NCBI GenBank assembly: GCA_026214975.1
Contig: CM047814.1
Coordinates: forward strand, 20,235,541 to 20,299,540
Direction: 5' to 3'
DNA: 64,000 nt
Source of the DNA: Gentiana macrophylla
Lineage: Eukaryota > Streptophyta > Magnoliopsida > Gentianales > Gentianaceae
The notes under the pieces were generated by a model. It did not search any database. It saw only the letters and a list, made by a program, of their open reading frames with translations, and had not been told where the DNA came from. A program made the translations under genes and the position numbers. Positions 34,442 to 45,755 of this stretch are shown piece after piece (position 1 is the stretch's first letter; each line of letters opens with the position of its first letter).

Positions 34442-34811
34442 AGACCGACAGCAGCATATTTTCGACCTACACTATAAATACGGAGCTCATTCAGCCCCTA
34501 TTCATCTTTGGCCGTCTTTAGACTTTTCCTAGGCGATTTAGGGGCGATTTTAGTGTAGTTTGATCACCTTTCAATCATTTGATTCCATAGATTACTTCCT
34601 TTGATTCTACACACTTGTTATAGCTTAGATTTCCTTTTCAAGAACAAAAGATTCAACTTTTTGGTGCAATTATTTCGTCATACTTTTCTGGATCAGATTT
34701 TCTGCTATTTTATGGTAATGAATTATTTCTCTTTTACTATTCTTATCATGTTTTCTTTTCTTATTTCGTTTAATAGCATAATCATGAGTAGCTAATTGCA
34801 TGTGTAGTCGA

Positions 34812-35459
34812 CTATGATGCACCGACACTTCAATCTGGTCGCCGTGCGCCGTGTCCGACACAAGACACGACACGACACACTCCGACATGCTCCGACACCG
34901 TGTCCGACACGTGTCGGATGATTAAATTAATATTATTTAAAATTTAAATATCCGACACGCTTCCGACACACTGTCGACACTCCCCGACATGGCACCGACA
35001 CACCCCGACACTCCTGAACCCAATTTTTTTATTTTATTTTCTTTATTTAAGTTTTCTTCAATTGAAACGTTAAAATCCACGATTTTCATTTCTATAATTA
35101 TTAAATAAATAATACGCTGTATCAAGTTTATATGTTTGTTGTTGATAAACAATCATTTTTACAATTTTTAATATTTTGAAGGTCAATCACAATTTCTTTT
35201 GGCACCGTATGAAGGTCGAATATCTATTCCAGATATTCATAGAGTTTATATAATACCTATCTTATTCTGTCTAGTTTTTTCAGATGTTTAAGAATATTTT
35301 TTTGATAAATTGAAATATATATATATATATATAAACGTGTAAGCGGCGTGTCGTGTCCTTAAATTTTGGAATTACCCGTATCGCCGTGTCCGTGTCGTGT
35401 TGTGTCGTGCGCCGTGTCGTGTCCGTGTCCGTGTCCGTGTCCGTGTCCGTGCAACATAG
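34812..35459. mobile_element. hAT MITE nested in the gypsy LTR
   Basis: The 8-bp direct repeat GTAGTCGA at 34804-34811 and 35460-35467 brackets 648 bp. The ends are CTATGATGCACCGACAC and, inverted, CTATGTTGCACGGACAC, a 17-bp terminal inverted repeat with two mismatches. Eight-base duplication and the CTATGTTGC-type terminus fit plant hAT elements. Subterminal regions are dense in CCGACAC and CGTGTC, with five CGTGTC units in tandem next to the right end (35420-35450). The centre is AT-rich and non-coding. Confidence 0.85.
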
Positions 35460-36180
35460 GTAGTCGAGTTATGTGAAAGCGAGCGAAAACCCTAAGGGGG
35501 ATGAGATTGGGAGTTGTGTAGTGCGTAATATTATGTTTAAACGATTAATCCACATCCTAAAACTTATTTTAACATCTTTGAGTTAGATTGCTCACCTAGT
35601 TCACTGTCACACACATCAAACTTATAGATGCATTTTTGTGGTGAGATATGGGATAAGGGGTTTTAGGATCGTTGCGTAGATTTGGCCTAGTTGTTAGGTC
35701 CGTTTCCAATACAGAGGTTTGTCATCGTTAATGTTGGAGCAGCTCTAAAGCTTAATCATGTTAGGATAATCGGTTTTCTAAAGGGAGAGTCGGTTAGCTT
35801 CACATAGGGTGGTTAGATCGAGTTGTTCAGTCTAATCACTAGAATTAGGAGTTGGCACCCATGGATGTCGTTAAACTACATTGGATAGGTAGGTCGGTTA
35901 AGACACGTTCCCTGTCAAGTCCTTCCTTAGGGATAAAAGTAGCTCATGGGATCATAGTTCGGCTATACCTTTTAATACCTAGAAGTAAACTCGTCAGTAT
36001 AATCTTTATTTTTGCATTAGTATAATATCCTCCCACCATATTTTGACCTGAACTAAGTTCGACGTCAGCTTTGGTACTTAGATATTACTCCCTGTGGATT
36101 CGACCTTGTGACCACTATACTCCCGTTGACCCGATACTCTATCGGTGAAAGTTAGCGGTTAAGTATTTTGCTATCAAGAA

Positions 36181-36202
36181 TTTTGGCGCCGTTGCCGGGG
36201 AG
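36181..36202 (+). other. Gypsy primer-binding-type leader
   Basis: TTTTGGCGCCGTTGCCGGGG followed by AGTAACG. This conserved leader lies immediately inside the 5' LTR of many plant Ty3/gypsy elements and fixes the LTR's right boundary to within a few bases. Confidence 0.8.
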
Positions 36203-36289
36203 TAACGTTTGATATCTCTTTAGTTGACCGAATGCTTGGGCTTAGGTCATTTTTATTTTGTTTTCTTGTTGTTTCTTGTTTGTCAGTGA

Positions 36290-36900
36290 ATGACCCGAAG
36301 CTCCAAAGAACCTCTCATCGAGCCGATTCAAGAGATTGAAGCTTACGTACGTCACAGGAACAGTCAGCGCCGAAGAGAGATCCTGATCGCTAGTCCAAAT
36401 ACCCTATTTGAGGAAGAAAGGGTAGTAGAAAGCTCACTTTCAGAATCCTCAGAAGAAATGGAGGATTCACCAAATCATAGAGATGGCAAAGAGCCCTTAA
36501 TCCAACATGACGCACTGGGCAAACCTCGAACACTCATCGGTGGTAACGCAACACCGCTTGTAAATTCCACCGAGGACCCTCGCCATGAACCGTTAAGAGA
36601 GGACAACACAAAGGTTACATCGCTTGATAACTCCACGCTTAATCGAGGATAGGATTGGACAAAGACATGATAGGACAAAATGCTCAGAATACTCAGAACT
36701 TCGGACCCGAATTAGACCAAGAGACTGTAAATCGAGTACTGCAGATGCTAAGGGAACATGAGAACCAACAGGGGTTCCAAAACCCGTATCCTCAGCAACC
36801 CCCTATGCAGCAGTTTTATAAACAACAGAATTATCAGCCACAGAGGGCTCAGCAGGTGCAAGGACCGAGAGTCTGCCGAGATTATGTGACTACTCCGTAG
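36290..36900 (+). pseudogene. Gypsy gag N-terminal region
   Basis: Two frames (36290-36652 and 36655-36900, the second in a different phase) encode a charged, low-complexity N-terminus: RHRNSQRRREI, an acidic serine-rich stretch, and then a glutamine- and proline-rich part (NPYPQQPPMQQFYKQQ). This is usual for the variable N-terminus of plant gypsy gag. A frame change near 36650 and a TAG at 36898 interrupt it before the gag core at 36951. Confidence 0.6.
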
Positions 36901-36950
36901 GAAATCACGGGGCAAATCCAATTCGAGTACCTCCTATTAATGCCAACAAC

Positions 36951-38021
36951 ATGGATATAAAGCAGAATATCTTGAACATGTTGGGGGAACACGCCTTGTT
37001 CCACGGGAATTCAACTGAGAACCCGAACAGCTTTCTGGATCATTTTCTCCAGATTTGTGGGACGATGAGATATAATGGGGTTAGCGACGAGGCAATAAAG
37101 CTGATAGTTTTTCCGTTTGCACTGAGAAGAGCTGCTAAGGATTGGTACGATTCATTACCTAATGATTCGAATAATCTCTTTTTAGTGTACCTTTCAATGG
37201 CTAACCCCCATGCTCATGTGTTAATTCCCAATGACGAAGTTGATTTGTCGTTGGACGAGCAGTCTCTCATAATCCGTTTCACAAAAGAAGAGGAGAGGCG
37301 TGAGTACGTGACTAACTGGATGGCAAGAGCTGTTGTTCCAGAGAGACGATTGAATATGGAAAGTCTACCTACTTTGATCAGAAACTTGTTCCGAGATAAC
37401 GGGTGGCATGGTGTCCCTCAAAGCGCATTAAGCTTTCATCACGTGAATCGGTCTATTGTGCGTGAATTTTACGCTTGTCTAGCAACGGCAAAGCTCAATG
37501 AAATGTGCGTCATAGTGCGAGGCGTTCCCGTCCGTTTGAATAATAAATGGATCAACGACGAGTATGCCATTCCAGAATATCCTCAGGGTTTGGATTTCTT
37601 TCTTTTTCCGGATGTCCCTGAAATACTACAGTGTGACATGGCTGTTTTATTTGGGGAGACGCATTTGTGGGAACATGTGAGGCCTCAGCGGCCTACCCGC
37701 CCTTCACCCTGGTCCTGGTACGGTCCATTCCTTCATTTCCTTATTATGTTTCTTGCCACCAATATGTATGGTACGGTGAATTACACCGCACCGGCATTTG
37801 ATTTGTACGCCCTTGCTTACGCATCTATTACTTCCTATTTCGACGTTGGAGAGTATATTTTGTCTAGGATTCGACAGATAGCAAAGGGCAATGCAGGAGA
37901 TGGATATATATTTTTCCCGTATCTGATCACAAGTCTATGCGTCAGGTCTGCCGGGGTGCCGGAATATGTTGAAGATGATGTGACATACGGTCATGATGAC
38001 GTTATCACATACGAAACTTAA
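36951..38021 (+). CDS. Chimeric ORF: gypsy gag start fused to PF20167-type plant transposon domain
   Basis: One uninterrupted frame of 356 codons. Residues 1-75 are retrotransposon gag (HALFHGNSTENPNSFLDHFL, YNGVSDEAIKLIVFPF, AKDWYDSLPND). From about residue 80 the sequence changes. After an internal Met (MANPHAHVLIPNDEVD, codon near 37197) it reads VVPERRLNM, SIVREFYACLATAKLNE, VIVRGVPVRLNNKWIND, then a W-rich stretch and FFPYLITSLCVRSAGVP. That order matches the domain Pfam names putative plant transposon protein (PF20167), of unknown biochemical role. The upstream CTCTTTTTAG looks like a splice acceptor. It may encode the fusion, or only the 275-aa downstream protein from the internal Met. 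The family name is from memory. Confidence 0.65.
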   Translation: MDIKQNILNMLGEHALFHGNSTENPNSFLDHFLQICGTMRYNGVSDEAIKLIVFPFALRRAAKDWYDSLPNDSNNLFLVYLSMANPHAHVLIPNDEVDLSLDEQSLIIRFTKEEERREYVTNWMARAVVPERRLNMESLPTLIRNLFRDNGWHGVPQSALSFHHVNRSIVREFYACLATAKLNEMCVIVRGVPVRLNNKWINDEYAIPEYPQGLDFFLFPDVPEILQCDMAVLFGETHLWEHVRPQRPTRPSPWSWYGPFLHFLIMFLATNMYGTVNYTAPAFDLYALAYASITSYFDVGEYILSRIRQIAKGNAGDGYIFFPYLITSLCVRSAGVPEYVEDDVTYGHDDVITYET

Positions 38022-38370
38022 ATATGATGAAAGTGTTCATCTTTTATTCATGTTATTTTAGTATTTATTTTTTAGATATATCAACTTTCATTTCGGTTTA
38101 TTTTTGTTTTGTTATTTTTATGTTCATCTACTATAGATGTTATTTTTATGTCCTCTCGACTATTTAAGTTTTTTTAGGTGTTATGTGTTCTTGTTGGTGC
38201 CCAAAAACCTTTTGGACTCGCATTCAAATTTCTTATATAAATATTATAAATTTACAATAAAAAAAGCAAACAGAATTTAGAAGATAAATATTACAACGCC
38301 AAAAGTTGAGATAAAACCAAAATAAATGTCAAATGTTGGACGTACACGACTCCCGAACAACAAATATACA
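38022..38370. other. Spacer between convergent transposon genes
   Basis: AT-rich, T-rich DNA with TATTTTTATGTTC repeats (38095-38155). It lies between the stop of the PF20167-type frame (+) and the end of the Ulp1-like gene (-), so both transcripts would terminate here. Confidence 0.5.
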
Positions 38371-38372
38371 AA

Positions 38373-41300
38373 TTACACCGCTATACGTTGACAAAATAAA
38401 TCTACGGCCATTTTGATCCTCAGCCTGTGAAAAGTTGCATCACTCAGCTCAAATATGTGTGCGTCGTTGATGATTGTAAGCTCCATAATCTTCGATCGAA
38501 AACCGGACAAATGCTCCTCGCATATTAAAGCCATAAATTTTAGAACCGAATGTTTGAAATTAAAAATCTGAATAAGGTTTGATACGCACGGTACTCCGTC
38601 TGTGGACATCCGGTCTCGTCGCTGCAGGTGATCAGTATAGAATGGTGTTTGAGATGGATCGATCATCCATTGGATTGTCCTGCAATCTTGTGATGCCGAT
38701 AACATTAACCTCATGTATAGATCCCATTTCCGTATGATCCGGTCAATGTGGGTCGAGTCACCGCTCAGACGGGCCGTCGTGCACCGTTATTGTCCATTCA
38801 CCGATTGACATGCGCACAAGCACCCAATGCTCCGTGTTAATCATCCGTATAGCATAGCGCGATCGCTTTCTTGGTCCATTTAGAAGTTTCCAATGTCAAA
38901 ACAAATTCGAACCACCGCATCCATGTCGCCTCCCATTTCTCTAGTTCGAGCACAAGAGTACTTGCGAATGAGGCATAACACAAACTCGCATATTTTTCAT
39001 ACTGATTAGGGTAAGCTGCCATACGAGCAGACAACAGTCCCACATACGAGTCAATGTGCTGCAAATGGGATTTATTACTCAAGTCACAATATTACGATAA
39101 AAAAAAACGTAATACATGTTAAAAAAATTCAAATACAAGTTTAAATAAGTTTACTCACGCATTTATCCGATAACCTTGAAACAAAATACAAATTGAAAAA
39201 TCTCGATCCGCAGGTAAGGTAATATTTCCTCGTCGGTTTTAAGCCCCCGACTAATAACTTGGTCGATCACCTTCACTTGATCCGATCCATTTTTTAGTTC
39301 GTTGTACTCCTCGCCGATAGTCCTCCGAGCGGGTGTGTGCCTATCGCCCTCAGGCCGCTTTTAGGTGAATCCACCGGGTATTATCCTTCCTAAAGTACTC
39401 GGTCGGCTTCGTGGTCGATCAAGGCCCATTTTTATTTGAAGTGCGAGCTCTTTGTAGCTCCCCCCCCCTCCCCTCATTGTATTCAAACTCGCATCGCTTG
39501 GGGGCCCTAGAAGAGTGCCAAGTCCGCCGAACTCATCTCCGCATGCACATCATCAATATCGACTCGACCTGACCAAAGACACTCAAATGAAAAATCATTC
39601 AATGGGTCAAGATGGGTGCTTTGCTCTATCTCGGGTGTTGACCACTGAACGGATGGTGTGCCTTGTGGACCTGAAGACGGCCCAGCTTGGGACCCTGATA
39701 CCTGAAGCCCGGAAGGAGTAACTTGGGACGGTGACGCCAAATGAACATTCCTAAAAGGTGTCTCGCTCCGTGTTTGTATCACAACCTCGAGGTGTCCGGT
39801 CCGTGTTTGTATCACAACCTTGAGGTGTCTCGCCTCTAGGCTCACGGCCGCCTTTGTGTAGTGAAGACACCCCAACTTCGTGTGGTTGGTGTGCTTTGGG
39901 TCTGTTGAGATGTGGAGGTGAGTCACCGCCTGGAGCCTTCGATATAGATGTCCCTCTTCGGGGCCTAAGTGTACCCCGTATAATAAAGGAAATGGTGTGA
40001 ATTTAAATTTCTATTAACAAGATAAATGCAATTATATTTGTATTTAGGAGTTAATGCGAACATGTTGCTCCGCCGCCCTTTTTAACGACTCGAGGTAACG
40101 CGTATGTCGTTCTTCAACTACTCTGGTAGTTGTTACCTGGGCCTCTCTCAAACGTGCCATTTCACCGCATTTCACTCGACAGCATTCGCTTTCAAGATAC
40201 TTAGCCTTCGTTTCAATCAACTCAGCCTTTGTTTCCATCAACTCAGTCCTAACTTCTCTTAACGCATTGTCAACTATACGCGTGATTTCAGGCACCAGTG
40301 ATTCTAACGGCACAACACCCCCCACAATAGGTATACTACCACCGCCTATATCGAATTGTTGAGAATACGATGTTGTACCCGGAGGGTTTGCGGATGTAGC
40401 GCACTCGTCTGTTCGTCATGACGGGCTTGGCGAGATGGTCGCTCGTCCTGAGCATCAACTCCTGGACGCTCACGGACTATGCCATCCAAATTGGACCTTG
40501 GGGAACACGCTCTTTGACCAGGGCGCGAGATCCGGGACAACCACGGGAGGAACAGTAATTCACGATGTGGAGTCAGAAACCTCCGCCTCCGGCAACCCTA
40601 TACCAATTATGAATCGCCTATCTTCGCAAATGTCAAAATATCGGCGACCATCTCAACTCGCGCATAAAGGAAGAAAAAAAAAAGGCAACCGATTTTAAAT
40701 ACAATGTTTAAAAATATTGCTGACAATGTAGATTGATAACAATGATAATATAATACATACCCATGGAGTAACACCGGATGTAGGATTGACCAATGATTTG
40801 TAATAGACCCGCCGACGAAGGCATTTCCATCTCAAAAACTTGGGCGAGCATTAGCTTGACCTTCTACCACTGTTGCAAATCCTCCGTCTCAGTATAAGTC
40901 TAGGCATTGCATGGAAACACCACAATCGTAACGCAGTATAAAACAACCGGAGAATCGTGGCTTATACGGTTCCCATTTCTTTTGTACAAGATCCTTACAC
41001 TCAAATACTATCTTACGCCAATTCAACATTAAATTGTTAAAAAATATCGCTTCATGGAAATGTCTCGACCAGCTTGTGTTTCTCGACAATATAAAAAATC
41101 AGGCCGGCATTACCACTCCAGTCGTTTCCGATTATTAACCCATAAATAACGTACACTAAAGCCATCCGGTATATAGTTTCAACGTCATTCGATGCCATAA
41201 TCGCCGATTCGATTTTTTGCAACGCCACATTCTTGATGTACTTATGGAGTACAACTAACATCAAAACACCTTGATCGATCAGCAATTCAACATCCAAATC

Positions 41301-41640
41301 TCCAAATCAGCACCCCATTATGAATGCAAACTCTCTTCTTCCGAACTTCACTCTATTATCGCCAATCTTAAAATGAAGCTCGCTGCCTCGGTCCGGATAA
41401 ACCATATTGAAATACGGTATGCTATTAGCCGCCTTGAATTCCCAATTGTTACTTATAAAGCGAAGAAACGGACCAAACACTCGATCCTCCAATCTATTCC
41501 ACAACGCTCTGTTTGGTGTAGCATTGTGCAATAACTCTTGTAGTCTTGTCACGAGTAGCACTTTCCGCATGGAACCGCAATTCGGCATTAAAAAAAATTT
41601 CAGTGGATGAATCAATGTTCCACGTGGTGTTGGATAACTA
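38373..41640 (-). pseudogene. DUF1985 / Ulp1-like (C48) transposon-associated gene
   Basis: Read on the minus strand. The N-terminal part (41600-41310) gives [16 protein letters not shown] and [14 protein letters not shown], the DUF1985 pattern. 41297-40890 continues it (VETIYRMALVYVIYGLIIG). A coiled coil follows at 40325-40044 (ELMETKAELIETKAKYLE). The C-terminal part has HIDSYVGLLSARM (near 39060), then TEHWVLVRMSIGEWTITVHD (near 38790) with the His and Asp of a Ulp1/SENP-type cysteine peptidase, and SVLKFMALICEE near 38550. Where the catalytic DCG would stand, the sequence reads KHS, so Cys appears replaced by His. Frames are interrupted and introns are likely. DUF1985-Ulp1 genes ride in Mutator-like and CACTA elements of plants. 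Confidence 0.6.
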
Positions 41641-41659
41641 GTATTAAAATGTGTTAAGA

Positions 41660-41662
<3 letters not shown>

Positions 41663-41719
<57 letters not shown>

Positions 41720-41759
41720 TTAAGAAAATAAGTGTATATATATCTTTATATATAAATAT

Positions 41760-41821
<62 letters not shown>
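41663..41821. repeat. (AT)n microsatellites
   Basis: Two long AT dinucleotide tracts at 41663-41715 and 41765-41821, separated by about 50 bp containing GTGTATATATATC. Open frames through them encode YIYIYI repeats and are not genes. Confidence 0.95.
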
Positions 41822-41822
<1 letters not shown>

Positions 41823-42047
41823 TGTATATATTTCTCCCATGTATGTATATATGTCTGTGTGTGTGCTTAAACTGTATGTAAATATAAAATTATCTGTGTG
41901 TATAATTTCTTTTACTTGATAATAAATATATATACGATGGCAAAAATATGTGATAAAATAAGTGTATATATAACTTTATACATAAATGTACTGGAATATA
42001 TACACACACACACACAAACGAAAAAATATACATTTACGCCACTCATA

Positions 42048-42048
<1 letters not shown>

Positions 42049-42133
<85 letters not shown>

Positions 42134-42140
42134 GTATGTA
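42049..42140. repeat. (AT)n(GTAT)n microsatellite
   Basis: An AT tract of about 72 bp at 42049-42120 ends in a GTAT tetranucleotide run (42121-42140). An (AC)n stretch lies at 42002-42016. Confidence 0.95.
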
Positions 42141-43125
42141 TTAAGAGTATATATATATATATTTGTAACGGGCACCCGTGTTATACAATCATTTATTCTG
42201 TGTGTTTATTTTAGGCACCACAATGCAAAAAAATTAATATTCGACAAAAATACTAACCATTTGTCTCTCTTTATATATATAAATAGTTAGATTTTTAGGA
42301 ATATTGTTGTGTTTTTTATGTCTGGCAATATTCAGTTATATACAAGTAAATATATGTGTATATAAATGAAATTAACCAATATACACACTAGAAGAGAAAA
42401 TTTTCAAGTTTCGTTGTTGTGTTGTGTTGTGTTGTGTTGTAACAATGAGACGGGGTAATAGAAGAGAAGATTGTTTTCACCAAATCATATGTAATATTTG
42501 ATGATGACGAGGAGATCGATCTTCTTGGACGAGCCAACAGAGCAATGATCTTATACTTTCGATCTAACGGATGCCTCACTCCAGGCGGAGGCTTTACCAA
42601 GTCTGCCGAGAACGGAAAAGATGCTCTATTGAGCGAGACCTAATGAAATATTCTACGAGCTACCTATCGGGCCCCAATACAAAGCCTGAGATTAGGCATG
42701 ACACAACGGATCGTAAAGATTCAAAACACCCTAAGTGGATGCATGCATTTCTAAGAACCTCATCGCGTCGAGCGCACTAGAATATGTCAAAATTTTGTTG
42801 TTTTGGAAATTTCAAACAACATATCTTTGTCGTTTGTTTCTCGTTTTTAAATTCAATTTTTTTTTATTAAATTAGGACATTTTCATTGTGATTGCCCATA
42901 ACAATTAAATCATTTCAAAATGAACTAAGGCATGTACCATTAAAGGAATTTATACTACTAAATTTCGAAACAACTTATAACAACATACAATATCATATAA
43001 TCGATATATGTACAATATCAAAACTTCTACATTATCATTTCTACATTATCGTTTCTAATAATAACATCGCCACTATAACTACATTAATGCATTTCATTCT
43101 AAAAAATTTCTAAACTATCAAATAA
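42141..43125. other. Intergenic, no gene recognised
   Basis: AT-rich DNA. A (TTGTG)n microsatellite occupies about 42413-42440. The frame at 42571-42780 is arginine-rich with no recognised domain. Nothing else can be supported. Confidence 0.5.
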
Positions 43126-43127
43126 TC

Positions 43128-43520
43128 AAAATAAATACAATATCAAAATTTCTACAACGTCATGAAGTCTACAACATCAAGATTTCTACAAATTTTCCAA
43201 TCAAATAATCAAAATAAATACAATATCAAAATTTCTACAACGTCAACATTTCTACAACATCAAGATTTCTACAAATTTTCCAATACAAATTTTCTAATCA
43301 AATAATCAAAATAATTACAATATCAAAATTTCTACAACGTCTACAACATCAAGATTTCTACAAATTTTCCAATACAAATTCCCCAATATACATAAATCGA
43401 AATGTCCAATATCTTATAATCATAATTTCTACAATATCACAAATTCTACAATATCATTACTACAATTTCCAATATCTTATAATCATAATTTCTACAATAT
43501 CAAAAATTCTACAATATCAA
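43128..43520. repeat. AATATCAAAATTTCTACAA minisatellite
   Basis: Nested tandem units: CAATATCAAAATTTCTACAACGTC, ACATCAAGATTTCTACAAATTTTCCAAT and AATCAAATAATCAAAATAAATA repeat three to four times, and then CTTATAATCATAATTTCTACAATAT repeats twice. About 390 bp in all. Confidence 0.7.
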
Positions 43521-43989
43521 AATTTGTAAAATTAACTCACAAATTCGATTTTTTTTGGGTCAATAAATAAACATACTATATTCACAATTTCAATACCAAA
43601 ATTTCAATAACATTATTATATCACAATATCGATAACATTACTATATCACAATATCAAATAAAAAGTTGCAGTTCATGAAAATTTGGGGGCAAATTCATCA
43701 AATTTAAACATAATAAATCAGAAATAACTTACTGTATGATATTCTTCTAAATTAATAACGGCCATTGTTGTATGACAATTGTTGTATGAAGCTTCAATCC
43801 ACTTCCCGTTCCAATTCCACGCAATGTAAAGAAACCCGTGTCAAACACCTTATTGCCCGTGGGATGTAAATCCTTCCACGTGAAATTAATCAACAGATGT
43901 GGGGATGGGGATGTGGGGCTGTGCGTATTTTTTTTTTCGTGTGTGAGGGCGATTTTTTTCAGATAAAAATTGAGGCAGTCAAAGTGAGG

Positions 43990-44205
43990 AAGAAGAAGAG
44001 AAACTGCCATGTTTACGTTTCAGAATTTCCACAGGACCGTGCCAATTTCCACATAGCGTTTGCTTTTCCACGTGGCGCTCATTTAAATTTCCCCCAGGTC
44101 ACGTGGAATTTCAACTTTTGCCACCATTTGAATTTCCATGTGAACCATTCGAATTCCACGCCATCTGGTGGAAAATTTCCACGATCTCGTGGAACAGGCA
44201 CGGGC
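43990..44205. repeat. Cluster of ATTTCCAC / GTGGAAAT words in both orientations
   Basis: TTTCCAC or TTCCACG and their inverses (GTGGAA, CACGTGG) occur about ten times between 44010 and 44200, including perfect CCACGTGG at 44068 and GGTCACGTGG at 44096. Inverted short words packed in 200 bp resemble subterminal repeats of a DNA transposon. Possible edge sequence GGTGTCTACAGTG (inverse CACTGTAGACACC) lies at 44251-44263, but no matching partner was found. Confidence 0.45.
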
Positions 44206-44269
44206 TACCTGAAAAATAATGTCAGACATGCATTGACCTGACTTGAAATATAGGTGTCTACAGTGACCT

Positions 44270-45109
44270 GAATGTATATTTTCTCTTGTATAGGACTATG
44301 ATGGCTGACAATGCGGATTTAACCCGAGTATATTTATAGGTTTATCACTTAGGATGCAAAAATTCACGAGGTTCTTGCTGTTAATTTTCGGTGTTCTTAT
44401 CACAACAAATAATTCATGTATCTTTTTTAGATAATTAATTTTATTATTCGGCAGTCTGCATTGTATTTTGTTTCTCTATTGTTGATGATAATGACTTGTA
44501 CATCATCGTGAATGGTTGCTGAGTAGTTTACTTTTGGATTCTCCCATCCATGTATGATGTATGATGTATGATGTAGTACATTGCTAGAGAGTATTAATAC
44601 AATAGCTGTTAAAAAAAATGTATGATGTATGTACATGTTTTTTTTCATTTTTTCCTTTTTTTTTTTTTTTCTCTCTCTCTATTGGGAAGAACGTGCATCT
44701 TTTCACATGAAATAAACATACCTTTTTGTTTCTAATGTTATGATTTGATTAATATCATCATTTGTTATCTTCACATGATTTGAGTTGCACGATATTTGAT
44801 TGCATGGTTAGCCTGCCTTTTTTTAATATCTAATTTTGAAATTGTTACAGGTTCATAGGTGAGGTTTTTTATTTTTATTTTTGGAGCATTACCATGATCG
44901 AGTTTATTATAGTCACACGTGATGAAGGATTACGGATGAATGATTAAGCCTTTTGTATTTTATTATTGAGATTTTTTTATAAAAAAAACATTGACACGAG
45001 TTCATTTTATTGTATAGGTTTGTTTTTGGTGATGTGCAACATACATTTGAGCTTATGGAACTTGGAAATGCTGTTGTGCATATAATATAACTTCTGAGGC
45101 ATATAGTGG
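44270..45109. other. Intergenic, no gene recognised
   Basis: AT-rich DNA with ATGATGTATGATGT repeats at 44550-44572 and T runs at 44638-44670. No coding frame with a recognisable domain. Confidence 0.5.
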
Positions 45110-45114
45110 TGAAC

Positions 45115-45639
45115 TATTATAATATATACATAACTATATAGAGGATAGCAGATTAGTTGCTATATTATCATAATAAAGAAAGAAGCAAAGAAAGAAGCAT
45201 GGATGATATATTTCAAGGATGATAATCTTTTCTCTTATTTCTTCTTACCCTCCCAAGTACTAGCAGTACTAATATATATATATACAAAGAAAAGTCGGCT
45301 CCTCCTTTCTTATCATCCCATGTGGTGCCAAGGAGGTAACCAAAGGGTTACCACGTGATGACACGGATTATCCCGGATAGTTATCTAAAGTGATACTGCC
45401 TAATAAAGCATACGACAAATTACACGCGCTTTACGATGATGTAAATACATCCGTTAAATACAACATATATTTACGCCGATACTTATCCATTATGTCGTCT
45501 TTGGCTTTAAAACTTAGACATTAAGTAAACTAGCCGCAGCTAGTATTTGACACGGAGGAGTAGATATTATATCTAATAGACATCCACACATTACGTGTTA
45601 TATTTATAACACATGTTATAACACGTAATATTTATAACA
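45115..45639 (-). repeat. Copia 3' LTR (minus-strand element)
   Basis: 525 bp. It differs from the 5' LTR by about ten events. The first 270 bp on the + strand have a single substitution, and the rest holds clustered small indels and C/T changes, mostly near CG or GC. Both LTRs carry an inverted ACGTGTTATA...TATAACACGT hairpin at their + strand right end. Confidence 0.9.
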
Positions 45640-45755
45640 CTCCCCCTTGGATGTCCATTCCACAAAGAATCTGCCTCGTTAAAACCTTCACTATGAAAAA
45701 ACCCTGTGGGAAAAGATCATAATGAAGGAAAAAGAGTACAACCTTCATTTGTGTT

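Larger units (their letters stand above)
33690..37180 (+). mobile_element. Ty3/gypsy LTR retrotransposon remnant (5' LTR and gag only)
   Basis: A primer-site-like TTTTGGCGCCGTTGCCGGGG at 36181-36200 is the hallmark leader of several plant Ty3/gypsy lineages (Athila/Tat-type). The 5' LTR therefore ends just before 36181 and extends left to roughly 33690; the exact left edge is not determined. Gag frames follow. No protease, RT, integrase or 3' LTR of this element is found in the window: coding similarity stops near 37180, where other transposon sequence begins. The LTR carries a nested hAT MITE and a quasi-palindrome array. Confidence 0.7.

Noticed and set aside
41307..42290. Long open frames encoding YIYIYI repeats
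   Set aside because: They are produced by (AT)n microsatellites. Only the 41310-41600 part, which lies outside the repeat, is used as DUF1985 evidence.
42571..42780. Arginine-rich 69-aa frame
   Set aside because: No recognisable motif or neighbours. It may be a transposon scrap but cannot be supported as a gene.
45040..45114. Possible host exon split by the Copia insertion (frame FVFGDVQHTFELMELGNAVV)
   Set aside because: The frame is short, ends in a stop before the insertion, and does not continue convincingly after 51090.
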